The notes beneath the pieces were generated by a model. That model saw only the letters and a list, made by a program, of their open reading frames with translations. It searched no databases and was not told where the DNA came from. A program made the position numbers and the translations under genes. A stretch of 64,000 nt of DNA from Heliopora coerulea. Taxonomy: Eukaryota > Cnidaria > Anthozoa > Scleralcyonacea > Helioporidae. This document shows positions 1-11,400 of the stretch, piece after piece; within the stretch, counting starts at the first letter, position 1; the number at the start of each line of letters is the position of its first letter. The stretch spans positions 916,001 through 980,000 of the forward strand of contig JASJOG010000032.1 of the NCBI GenBank assembly GCA_030142905.1. Reading direction: 5' to 3'.

Positions 1-790
1 AATGCCGATTGTGGATTTTAGCAGATGAAGCTAAAGAAGACCTCTAAGTTGCTAACAATATTCAATACACCTTAGGATCAAGTTTGCTCTACACATTTAT
101 CGTTTGGAATATCACGTGCTCCAGAATACTTTGGAAGGATTGCCTGGCAGAAGCAGGGTCGAATTAGAGAGAAAATGTTGATTCACAAAAAAATTTGTAA
201 AGTTCGTGGTACGGCATGTTTACCACAAGTATCAAATTACACTGCTGAAAACATTAACAAAAGCTATTTTCCAATTTCCCACTTTTTGTTTACTTGGCAT
301 GTGTAAATCATGTTCAGGCCATTTACAGTCAAAACCGGTGCTTTCTTGCAGACTACACTGCAATATTTCCCCGCAACAAAGCAATTTTGATGACAAGTCG
401 AAGACTGAAGTTTTCTCAAGCAACTTGCTAACAATTTGTATCTGTAAATTTAACATGATGAAAAATATTTCATAGTCACATGGTAGTATTATTTCAGTAA
501 TGTGCATTTACTTAAAGTGAAACGAAGCATATTTGGGATTTCTGCTGGGGAACCTTCAACAGAATATTTGCAATTTGCTCAAGTCAAATTATCTTATTGC
601 ATGCGAAAATATCTGATTTGATTATAAGTACTTAAACAAGTACATGACAAAAGAATTTACCACATCTACAAACAATGACAAGAAAAAATAAGAAAATCTC
701 TTAGTGTACACAAAAATAACAATTTTATGAGTCTTCTAAATCAGACAAAGTGTATCTAGCAATGTCTACAACACAGTCGGAAGCTGAACC
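1..790. other. No recognisable gene
   Basis: I see only short frames opening on both strands, none with a family signature. The stretch lies downstream of the minus-strand hAT remnant and may hold its 3' flank or terminal repeat, but I could not find a matching inverted repeat. Confidence 0.4.
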
Positions 791-794
791 AGTC

Positions 795-2730
795 ATTTTG
801 TGTTTCTTGGGATATTGATGCAGTTTTGCAGCTGAAATTCAACGGATCTTCTGCTTGTACCATGCTTGAATAGCTTTATCAGGATTAAAATCTTCAACAG
901 ACCCTTCTTTGCCAATACACAGGCACGAGTCTAGCCTGTCCCTTCCTAACTTGTTTCTCCAGTCAGTTTTTCATTCGACTGGAGATACGCTCTAGTTTGG
1001 CATTCAACTCAATGATATGCATCACATCAGAACATTCCTTTTTCAGGTTGTCGTTTGTCAGAACTCTTGCCCATATTTCTAGGTACTTTACTTGGTTGAC
1101 ACCAACTACCATAGGTCACACTCAGTTCTTTAGGATGTTCCACTGGGCTGGAATATCCATAAAAATGCATCCATTGTCTTGCAGAAGCTCCTTCCAAAAC
1201 TCAGTCAAATCGTTGATAGCATCATCACTGTAGTTCAACAAAGAATACTCATGTGAAGGCCAGCTATTCACGTCAAGACTTGATACCAGATGGTTGTATA
1301 CAGTGTATGGGACTAACTCTCAGATCACTGAAATGCTCTTCAACTGAATGACAGACTCTTGCAATCATTTCACTGAGTGATTCTTCTACTGCACGTTTTG
1401 AAAGACTTTGTTTCCATCATCATCCTCTGATATGTCCTGAATAAACTTTGTGTAATTAGTAAGCCAGGTTGAGTGACCATCCAAAGAGTTCGCAACAAGA
1501 GTTTTCAACTTCGTCATCATCCAACTGAACTCTTGTATGCAATGTAGCATGGTTACTGGATTGTGCTCTTCTTTCTGCATGCTCACACTGAACACTTTCA
1601 AGGGTGTCAAAACATCCAAGTAAAGTGGATAGAAAAATTTGCGTATTGCCACTTCTTTGCAAAACCCTCAATTTCTGCCTTCTTAAGAGACTGAGCATTT
1701 GTTTGAGCAAAGGATTCAAGATGTGCAATGAATATACCACAGTTTTGTAAAACAATGGTCATTGCTGTAAATTTGTGTGCTACCCAGCGAGTGCCTCCAA
1801 CTTTGGCAGGCTTTTAAACTGATTTTTTGAAGATTTTTCCAAATTCACAAAGTTCTCACAAATGCTTTGAACTTTTCTTGTATATATAGAACAGCTTAAC
1901 GAAAAAAAGTATCTGTTTCATCCAAGAAAGTCCCCACAAATGAGTCCTCAATGGACAACAGTCAACCATGGAGCATTTTTGCACAACAAAACAGCAAACC
2001 CTTTGTGGATTCCTGTATTCACAGAGGCACCATCAACATTAAAACCATGTAACTTTGAGGAGAAATTAACTAAGCCTATTCTGCTGAAGGAAAGCTTGAT
2101 TGCTTCCTTCAGTCCTTTGGCATCTGTATGTGTTGGACATTCAATGCTTAAGAATTTAACATTTGGATAGCCACCATTGTTTACAAACAGAACATAAACA
2201 AGCTCCTCTTTGATCACTGCATCATCTGTCCTTCTGTCCATCAGCAGTGAATAATACCTGGCATTCGGTAACTCTTTGACCAAACTTTCCTTTATTGCAT
2301 CCCTCACCACATCAGTAAAACCAGCTGTGACATGATCATTTCTGTTTGACTTGAATTCTTTGATGCCATTTTTGTATTGAAGATTAAGAAGTCCTGGATA
2401 ATCACTAAAAGGCTGCTCTTGTTTCACTAGATAATATGCAGTATTGAAACATGCTTTTAGGATTTCCTTATCTTTCTCAGCCATTTGCGTTAGCCCATGT
2501 CCAATAAAGGTACTCTGAAGAACATGCTGATTGTATCCAGCAGCTCCTAATCGCACTCTGGTGTTAAGGTCAGTTGCTTTAAGATGAATGTTGCTGGTCA
2601 AGAGAGTCCTTCTTTGCATATTTGGTTTCTTGAAGTTGATGTATAGCTACACATTTTATTCAAATCGCCTTCAAACTTCTTGCACAAGGAGCATTTAATC
2701 ATTGTGACCTTATCATTCATGATGACCTTT
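795..2730 (-). pseudogene. Decayed hAT transposase, ZNF862-like family
   Basis: The best-kept piece (1948-2619, 223 residues) has the typical ZNF862/hAT catalytic-domain layout: a segment reading YYSLLMDRRTDD, in which the Asp corresponds to the first catalytic residue, and a following block ending GASVNTGIHKG before a PWLTVVH stretch. Going down the minus strand, a second block with VGGTRWVAHKFTAMT lies near 1790. Later blocks follow in other frames at 1386-1755, and a C-terminal block near 800-1010 contains EDFNPDKAIQAWYKQK. Several frameshifts and stops separate these blocks, so no full protein is possible. Cys/His residues of an N-terminal finger may lie near 2660-2700. Its neighbour is the gypsy remnant beginning near 3.1 kb. 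The hAT/ZNF862 assignment comes from remembered family layout, so the superfamily is firmer than the subfamily. Confidence 0.75.
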
Positions 2731-3619
2731 TCTAGTTCACAACTAAATTCCTTTTCTCATTTTACTACCATGTTCGGAGTGGCAGAATACTCTGCCATTC
2801 TGTTCACAAAGTAATAAAACAACAAACATGCCTGTTGGATGTCTTAAGTAACTAGCGCAAACAGGCACATGCAGGAAAATTTGTCTGAGCATTCACCAGA
2901 CCATGTGATGCAAATAGTCAGCTTGTCATCACCTAGGACAACAACAAAATGGTGGCCCTTAAATGTCACACTGAATATTTAAATATTTCATACAAATTTC
3001 AGGCATTTTTTTTAAGAAAAGAAAAAACACATTGCATACATGAAATTCTCAAAGTTGTATGAATATATGTCATTGAAAATTTTGGATTTGCAACCTGCTA
3101 ATTTGAACCCTGAGAAGACTTGAATCTATACTGAAGAGGTTGCTACAAGCCAGGGTAACACTGAATACCTGACAAATGTCTATTATCAAAGCAAACTGTT
3201 CTTTTCTTGGGCAAACTTGTAGGAAATGATGGCATCAAAGCAGATCTTGGAAAGATTACAGCTATAAAGGAGATGCTAGATATGGGGTCCAGCTCAACAA
3301 ACTTCTTTTCAAGAAATCAAGAAGTCATGTTGTGTATCTGTGTTGGCTATTTATGACCCAGCACCAGAGACAAAGATCTCCTCAGATGCCTCATCCATTG
3401 GGATTGGTGCAGACCTGCCAACTCTCACGGATTTCCTGTGTGACTCACAGATTTAAAATTTTAACAACCTCTAAACTTTAAAAGTAAACTGAAATAATTA
3501 AAAAAACTGGACAGTGACATGCCTAACGGCTGAAAAGGGCTACCTAATATACGAACACCGAGTGTTTTCAATAATCTATGCAGTATGTCCCATTAAGTAT
3601 ACTGCTGGTGCAAAGCACA

Positions 3620-5719
3620 AATTCACTGGAAGAAAATGGCTGAAGCAGAAGAGCCATGAGAAGAGCGCAAAGAGATTTTGAAGTTTTCTAGCCCTGCTAA
3701 GAAGCTGAAATCGTCATAGAAAAGACACATCGGTGCTGCAAAGTATCAATCTACATTTAATGAGTGATGTAAAACCTATCCAATTAAAGCTGTCAAGAAC
3801 GATAAGCACTCCTTTTGTATCCCATGTGCAAAGTCATTGTCTTGTTAACATCAAGGCATTAAACATGTTAAAGTTCATTGTACAGGACAGATTCATAGAA
3901 AGAACATACAAGCCTCTAAGAATAATACCACATTGTCAGATTTTTTTGAAGCATCGACAGCAGACAGTGACAATAGCAGAAGTTATGGCAACAAACTTTT
4001 TAATTCAGCACAATCTGCCAATCTCCACTTCAGATCATCTGGGGCCACTGTTCCGGACAATGTTTCCAAACAGTGAGATAGCAAAGCGCTATGCCTGTGG
4101 AAGAACTAAAACATCAGCCATAATCAATAAGGCCTTGGGACCACACTGTCACAAGTATGTGGTGAATCACGTTAAGAAACACCCGTTCAGTTTAGGAATA
4201 GATGGATCAAGTGATACCAATGTGGAAAAGATGAATCTGATGACAGTAAGAATATTTGATATAAATGGTCATAAAACAGTTTCCACATATTTCTATAATG
4301 TGTGTCACAAATGCCGACACTATTTTCAGGGTTGTTCAGACCAAGATGGAAGACGATCACATTGTATGGTTTCAAGCTGTGAGCCTATCAGTGGACAATA
4401 CCAACTCTATGATTGGAGCACACAATTCTTTTGCATCACCATATAAAGCTCAGAATGCAGATATTTATGTTCTGGGATGTCCTTGTCGTTTGGCCCACAT
4501 TTCAGCTAGCACTTCCAACAAGGCATTTGTGGACATGTCAGGAATTAATGTGGAAGACCTTCTGATTGATTTGTATTATTGGTTTGAAACGAGTACTAAA
4601 AGAAGAGGGGTTCTTGTAGAGTATATGGAGTTCTGTGATCAAGACTACATGAAAATTCTTAAACATTCCTCAACAAGATGGCTTTCAGTAGAATTGTGTG
4701 TTGAACGATGTTTTAAGAAGTTTGCTGGACTGAAGTCATATTTTCTAAGTGAGGACTTTGGTGATGCAAGATTTCAAAGACTGCACAAAGCCTTTGAGGA
4801 TCTACTTACAGAGGTTGTGTTGTTTTACAACCTTCTGCAGTCAGACAAGCCACTCATTCACGTGGTTCATGATGCTGTAGCTAAATTTGCCTAAACTCTG
4901 GAAAATCATGTTTTCAAGGCCAGTATCATGAAGAGCACAATTCTCACCAATATTGATATGGGCGATTCAGAGGTTTATATACCTCATCAATCAATTTATT
5001 TGGGCAGAATGACAAAGTCATCATTACAGGAGCTGCTTAATGAGGGGAAAATATCTGAAAGATCTTACGACACTATTCTTTTAGCAGCACAAGCCTACTT
5101 CAAAGCTTCATTTCAGTATGTTCTCGAAAAGTTTCCAGTCAATGATGGACTTTTGCAACATGCAAAATGGATAAATGTAGCAAAGAGATCTGAGGCAGAA
5201 TGGGGAAGTGTAGAATTTTTTCTGACCAAATTCAAGGGAGTCTTACTGATATCTGGCATCAAAGCAGATGCCATGTATGATGAATTTTGTGACTGTAAGA
5301 CTCTCACTGACGAGGAAATTGGCAGGAAGGCATGGGACGAAGCCAAGGTCATCGATGGTTACACTGAAGATTCTGAGGAGGTGTTTCATTACTGTATGGA
5401 CATTCTGTGGTGGCATGTTGCACACATGCCATTACCTGAGTCATCAATCAGAAGATTCCAGCACCTGCACAAAGTCACAGAAGCTGTCTTAGTTATTGGC
5501 CACAGCAATGCTGCAGAAGAATGCTTGTTCAGTATGGTTTGCAAGAACAAAACCGATAGCCGGTCTGTTCTTGGTCTTGAGGGCACTCTTTCAAGTTTAC
5601 TTACCATGAAGCTACTTTACCCTGAAAGTACTACCTCATGCTATAAGTGGAAACCGGAAGAGGCTCTTATGAAAAAGGCAAAAAGAGCTGCAAGGAAGTA
5701 CAACAGTGAATATAGATAA
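3620..5719 (+). pseudogene. hAT-type transposase with N-terminal zinc finger (three-frame relic)
   Basis: The coding signal begins in frame 3 with a C2H2/BED-like finger (FCIPCAKSLSC, then H..H in VHCTGQIH, about 3810-3895). It moves to frame 1 near 3960 (SEIAKRYACGRTKTSAIIN, FSLGIDGSSD) and to frame 2 near 4308 (LSVDNTNSMIGAHNSF, LGCPCRLAHISA, KHSSTRWLSVELCVER). It ends with a hAT dimerisation block, HSNAAEECLFSMVCKNKTD, at about 5500-5556. The Asp in LGIDGSSD is the likely first catalytic acid. Disablements are at least two frameshifts and stops in the N-terminal part and at 4892-4894. The last 263 residues (4928-5719) are unbroken, so decay is modest. The element's TIRs lie at 3410 and 6245. 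No polyadenylation motif was examined closely. Confidence 0.82.
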
Positions 5720-6233
5720 TTTATCAAAAACATTGATATAAAATGCTTAAAAAATAAACACATCAGCTGGTAAGCTGTAGCAATCAAAGGAAACAGAACA
5801 AAAAAACTGGTTATTGCTGTAGTTTTACTATTTGCTTACAGTAATTTACAAACTGAAGGAATAGAACAAAGAAAATTGTTTACAGTAACATATGCAATTG
5901 ACATATAAAATATAGGAGTATGCTGTAAGTTAATTGCATGTGAAGTACATGAGGATATCGTAGTATGAACAGTAGTGTGACAGAGACTGCCAGGACAGAC
6001 TGATAAAGCAAAGAAGTCAGCATAGTCAGTATAATCAAAGGAGCAGACTCAACGAGTTAAAGTTACATGTTCATTGTTGGTAGTAGTGGGCATTGAAAAT
6101 GCAATATCTCTTAACATGGATCTGTCATTTACCGGCAATTATTAATGTATGCCTTATCCAGAATTCCTCCAGAATTTGATGATGAATCTCAAGAAATAAT
6201 TTCTTAGATTGCCAGATTTTTGGCTGTTGGAGG
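5720..6233. other. 3' non-coding part of the hAT element
   Basis: AT-rich sequence between the end of the transposase and the right TIR. It contains AATAAA-like stretches near 5750 and nothing else I recognise. Confidence 0.5.
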
Positions 6234-7860
6234 TTGGCAGGTCTGTTGGTGCAGTTCTAACCCAGAAACATGGAAAGCAGTGGCATAAATCTCAAGATCT
6301 TTAATGCTAACAGAGAGAAAGTATGCACAAATTGAAAAAGAAGCATCAGCTGCCACATGGGCTTGTGAGTGATTATCTGAATTTCTGATTGGGATGAATT
6401 TCCATGTTGGAACTGATCACAAACCTTTGGATTGAAGAACCTTGATGAGATGCCACCAAGGATACAACACCTGAGAATGAGATTGCTACAGTTCAACTTC
6501 AGAATCTCACATGTTCCTGGTAAAGACCTGGTGGCTGCAGATACACTGTTCAGAGCACCCATAGATAGAGAGGACGGATATGATTTCCTCCAGAAAGACA
6601 TTGATTTATATGTCAATTACATATCTGCATATCTCCCAGCTTATGATAATCAGATTGAAAATATCAAAGAGAAACAAGCACAGGATGAAGTTTGCAGAAG
6701 GCTGGCCTGATAGATGGAAGGTACCTAGTGTACTTAAACCCTACTGGCAGGTCAGAAGTGATCTAAACATCAATGGTCTACTTCTCAAAGGAGATATAAT
6801 TGTTATCCCAGCTGAAATGAGACCGGAGATGTTAGATTGCATTCATAAAGGACACCAAGGAATAAGTAACTGCAGAGAACATGCCAAAAAATGTACTTTG
6901 TGGCCTGGTTTAAGTAAACAAATTGAAGAACTAGTTTGACAATGCAAGAACTGTGCTGAATACTTGAGTGAATCTGAAAGAACAGTTGATTCCAACTCAA
7001 GTACCCTGCAGACCTTGGCAATTGGTGGAAACCAACTTCCTGTATTTGAAAGGTTGTAATTATGTTTTACTGGTTGGCTACTTTTTCACGTATGTCAAAG
7101 TAAGTTATTTGGCACATTTATCTTTGAAACAATTAGATCATTACAGTCAATCTTCACTAAACTTGGGATTCCCAAAAAGCTGACATCAGATAATGGTCCA
7201 CAGTACAACTCAGCTAAGTTTCTTAAATTCACCAAGGACTGCAGTATTAAGCATGTTACTAGAAACCCAGTTTACCCTCAATTAAATGGCAAAGCAGAAA
7301 GAGCTGTTCCGTTCAAAGCTTTATCAGCTTATGGATCTACATGAATGGAGAATGGAAAGTTTGGTAGACAACTAAGAGACACCCTTTCCTGTATTACCTC
7401 CAAATTAACCCCTGATTGGCCTGATCTGGGGAAATTAAAAGAAGATAAAGTTGAAAGGCAGATCAAGCAGAAAGCCAATCTTGACTCAAGACACAGAGTG
7501 AAGGACTTACCTACACCAGAACCTGGTCAAGATGTCTGGATTCAAGATAAGAATGTTACAGCTAAAATCAAAACCAAAGCTGAGACACCTCATTCATATA
7601 TACTGGACACACCACCTGGTAATACCATTTGCTGAAACTGGATTCCTTTGACTTCTTTTAAAAGAGACATCTCCATTGATAGACCATTTATATTAAGAGT
7701 ACTTTCTACAGAGAGTCCTGTGATAACAAGATCTAACAATGATAAGAGCAATTTTCAGCATGTCCACCATTACTACTCTGATACATGGACCATAAATCAA
7801 GTATTAGAGCAAGTATTGACAAGCGAGAAAATCAAACCCTTTCTGTAAAAGTTAGAATAA

Positions 7861-8498
7861 AAGAATCAGAAGGGTCTTAGGACCTGAGTTTAACTCAGAT
7901 TTAATAGACTTATTTATTCAGATAAAGAATATTTTTGTGGTTGTTGAAAATGAGATTTTTCATGTAAGTCAGCAATGAATTGTAAGAAGTGCTGAGAAAC
8001 TACACTAGTAGAGTGTATAACATCAAACACATTCAAGATGGTTGACAACTACGAGTGTTTGAGAAACGTGATAGCTTGGATATATTGATCTACCTCAACT
8101 ACAAGTGTGTTTATTCCATGTGTTTATTCCATGTGTTTAGTCATGTGATGTACAATACAATAATCACTAGGGACAGGGTAGTAAGCTTTATGTCACAGAG
8201 TGGTCTAAGAGATATGTATACAGGCAATGATTGGTTTTTCTTCTATATCGTTTATTGCAACCAGGGTAAGTAATCTAATAGATGACATTACTGTGAGACA
8301 ACTCCTGAATTTTGTCTTCAAGATAAAGGGGACTTTTGGTGTTGCAAGTAGTAATGAATTCAATTGGATGATTCAGGTAAAGATTCATTTTGTTAATGCA
8401 AGACTTGATGTGATTTTCTCCTCATCTGCATAGATAAGGAATCTGAATCGAAACTTTTGGTAAATTATCATCAACAGAGGCATCCTACTTAAGCTTAA
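7861..8498. other. Gene-less stretch downstream of gypsy, possible decayed LTR
   Basis: No coding signal. Position just past the gypsy integrase tail suggests a 3' LTR remnant, but with no 5' LTR in the window this cannot be confirmed. Confidence 0.25.
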
Positions 8499-8612
8499 GG
8501 TGGTGTTTACATGGATGCATGCCTACCAGAAGGGCAAGAAAATTCCCATGTAAAAATGAGGTGAAATCCAGCTCTCTGACCAGGGCTGGCTCACCTCCAT
8601 ATAAACACCCCT
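8499..8612. repeat. Small hairpin-ended repeat, MITE-like
   Basis: TGGTGTTTACATGGA (8501-8515) is mirrored by TCCATATAAACACCC (8596-8610), an imperfect inverted repeat of 15 bp around an 80-bp core. Size and structure fit a miniature inverted-repeat element. The flanking target duplication is unclear. Confidence 0.45.
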
Positions 8613-8619
8613 ACATTTG

Positions 8620-10060
8620 TTAATTAAAGTGTTGTAACATTTGGTTGTTGTTCTAGCAAACAAGTGATATACAAAGTCTGGGTTCAGTTAAAATACACTC
8701 CAAGCGTAGATAGACATAACTAACTGCTTTATTCACAATTTCACAACAGTTTATACGTTGTAGCATATTTATTTGTGGAAGGAATGAGATATCTATGTGC
8801 TAAGTTGTGCAGTTATTACTACCAGGTTAGTTCACAAAGTTTTGGGCATTTTAGTATGTTGTAGCACTGCTACATACCTGAGTTATGATGCATTTTTCTA
8901 GGAGCAAAGAGTTGCCATGCCAAAAAGCAATAAATTTGGTACCCGCTGCACGAAAATGGTGAAACCCTCAGAGTGTTCTCTTTTCACCAGAAGTGTCCTA
9001 ATGAAATTGGTTTCGCTCATCAGTTTCAGATTGTGGCCCCTGGACTGCTTTGTTCCCTATTTGTTGCCATGAAGCCACCTGATAAAAGATTGAGGTAAGG
9101 CAAATATGGTGTTTTTGATTAAATAATACTTTGAACAATTCTTCCTCCATTTCTTTTGGATCCTCTATTGCATCAAGCCCACCCAACAGGCCAGAGAATA
9201 TACTGATGGTGAGATCAGTCAGGAACTCCTTTGATTTCTCCATCCATCTTTACTCATAATCTGAATAAAGTTTGTTAATTATGTTCGTGCTTTTCTTTTG
9301 ATAATCTGATCAGTTGCCGTCTTTTTTTTTTTTTTCATTGGTGTTCTCTAATATCATCTGTTTTAGTCTTGGGCTTTGGCATCTTCTATATTTCTTCCAA
9401 GGTTTTATTTTACCAGTTAACATAGGACAAACCCTTTTTTCCCAGTTTGATATCGATGTATCTCACTTTATTTCATTTGTGTAATAGCTTTTGTTTGGTG
9501 GCATCATTGTCCAAATAACTAAAGAACTCCTCCTTTAATATTTTCAGACCGTGTTTGTGTGTTTTGAAAAATACCACCCTAGTGTCATTGTCTCTTAGAC
9601 CTCTCGATATAGAGTTTAACTTTTGAGACATGACAAAATGTTATGGCTGTTGTTTTGTTCTGTTGAGTCGCTCGTATCATCAATCACAACTGCTGTTCTT
9701 GCCCCCAATTAGATGTCTACTACATTGCGATAAGTTTTGTGTATCCAGATTGCTGGACACAATATCAAAATGTAATCAAACTGTTTCTCTTTTTTTTGCC
9801 ACATGGACTAGGTCCCACAATCAATGTTGTTGATGGTTCCATTATTTTACCTAATATTGGATGCTCTGAAGATTGTTGTTGATAAAGATGATCATTCCAT
9901 CAGACATGAAGCTGTATATTGTTTGATGTTTCATTGTAGCGGCACTGTTTGTCAATTCCAGAAGAATACCAAATTGAGTATTCAGCACTTTTTTACTGTT
10001 CCTGTAGACTGTCAAGTTGTCTTCATGTGATCTCAAGTCAGTGCAAATACAAAAAGTGTC
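8620..10060. other. Gene-poor stretch with one unassigned minus-strand frame
   Basis: The only frame with plausible coding composition is minus 8998-9243, with FSGLLGGLDAIEDPKEMEEE in its middle. I do not recognise it. A homopolymer T run lies near 9320. No RNA gene was seen. Confidence 0.3.
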
Positions 10061-10065
10061 CTTGA

Positions 10066-10268
10066 AGAACTCTACAGTGGTGGTTTATGGTAGCCCATGA
10101 GCGATACAGCATTTTTTCTGATTCTATCTTTTTAATATTCACAATTTTGATTATAATTAAATAAAATAGTTGCTTTATTTTTCATTGAAAAAGTTTCAAA
10201 ATTTTTTCACTGACCTTGCTATGGCCTACGAGTGCCATTTCTATCCCACAATGCAGTTATTTTGGCAA
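10066..10268 (-). repeat. MITE family copy A
   Basis: About 200 bp, the reverse complement of copy B at 19919-20153. Both copies share ends reading TGGCCCATGAGTGCCA-like with a palindromic outer TGGC/GCCA, an AT-rich core, and the flank CTATCCCACAATGCAGTTAT (CTATCCCACAATACAGTTAT in the other copy). No coding capacity. Boundaries are estimated from where the two copies stop matching. Confidence 0.6.
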
Positions 10269-10897
10269 GAAAAGTTGTGTACTGTGCACAAACAGTAAAG
10301 GAAGTGGAGTCCAATCATTGGCTGCAGTTCAATAACACACTGACCTCAAACAAAATGGGTGTGAAAGAAAATGGTAAGATTATAAAAACATCTTCAGCAA
10401 ACGAACTGACAAAGATGAAACCAAAGACATTGATTGTTTGATGGTGCAGAGGCTGTTAATTTCTGTAGAAAGTAAAGCACTAAAGTACATCAAAGAAGCA
10501 TGTATGGATCACTTTGGTATGAACAGAAATACATATCAGAGCGATAAGCCAGCTGGTGAGCAAGGACCTTTGTTTTCAAGCATTGGCCAGATTCAAAATT
10601 GGAAACTACTGCATACAAGTTTTATTGAAAGAGATTATGAATCATTCAAAAAACCTGAAGAGAATATCTCCAAGACCAGCTCCACTGAGTCAGAGATAAG
10701 TTTGCAGTCTCTACCATGTACAACCAACAGCAAAGTCATTGCAAGGTTTGGTTGAACCGCCACCCCCTTTGTCAGTGGTGTTTGCAATGTCCATTCCCCT
10801 GAGCCAAATGATTGAACTTGACAAGCTTATTCCACCTAACAAGGAAGTTGTGACAGTACAGGATGTGCACTGCAATGGCTGCCATGTCATATATTGA

Positions 10898-11400
10898 GGT
10901 ATTTACTTATTTGATAATTTGTAACTTTTTAAACAGTTCCTTCTCATTTGTGTCGCTTACTGGAAGTGATAAGATTCCTATCTACAGATTTCCACGGATT
11001 GACTACCAATGGCTCATTTAAAGGGATTTGCGAGTTTATATTTTTTACGATTCATGTAAACATCTGCCAAATGGATTGCCAGTCTAATTTCTAAATTATA
11101 TTGGCAGTTAATAAATCAACGAAACATGGATCCATTTGTTTTGTACTGCCTTCAAAACCTTTTGAAGTCAATCTAACAATCTGTGTCGATTTTTCATCTA
11201 ACCCTGAACCTGAACTGACTATCAAAAGAAGTATTTTTTGGGACCAATAACTCAAGTTCCACTCGATTGCCCATGTGGTTGGCTCCAAATATCAATTCAA
11301 ATATACTTTACAAGCCATCATATATTCATGGTTTTAAATCTTCCCCACTTACTAAGTACATTCATCCTAGAACACACCATTGCCTTCATATGCTCAGAAT
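10898..11400. other. Probable intron or LINE 5' boundary region
   Basis: A GTATTT donor-like site follows the alpha-kinase 5' block at 10898, then AT-rich sequence without a coding signature. The LINE 5' end could not be placed precisely. Confidence 0.3.

Larger units (their letters stand above)
3410..6245 (+). mobile_element. Complete hAT DNA transposon nested in gypsy RNase H
   Basis: Perfect 12-bp terminal inverted repeats CAGACCTGCCAA (3410-3421) and TTGGCAGGTCTG (6234-6245) bound the element. The 8-bp sequence TTGGTGCA is present on both sides (3404-3411 and 6246-6253). The left copy overlaps the first two bases of the TIR, as if two bases were lost. An 8-bp duplication is the hAT hallmark. 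The flanking gypsy frame becomes continuous when the element plus one target copy is removed, which fixes the boundaries independently. The subterminal sequence after the left TIR (CTCTCACGGATTTCC) is followed by a partly similar CTCACAGATTT. Confidence 0.88.
3105..7860 (+). mobile_element. Ty3/gypsy retrotransposon remnant, split by a hAT element
   Basis: The order of domains is RT thumb, RNase H, integrase and C-terminal tail, as in Ty3/gypsy pol. The RT/RNase H part before the insertion shows FLGKLVGNDGIKADLGKI (near 3210) and ISSDASSIGIGA (near 3375). After the insertion come LTERKYAQIEKEA, FHVGTDHKPL and RISHVPGKDLVAADTL. The integrase has an H2C2 finger at 6840-6905 (HKGHQGISNCREHAKKC) and a core with LTSDNGPQYNSAKF and PQLNGKAERAV near 7185-7310. 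Stops and frameshifts occur throughout. No gag, protease or clear LTR pair was found. The RNase H frame resumes directly after the inserted hAT element and its target duplication. It is dead as a coding unit and older than the hAT insertion. Confidence 0.85.
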
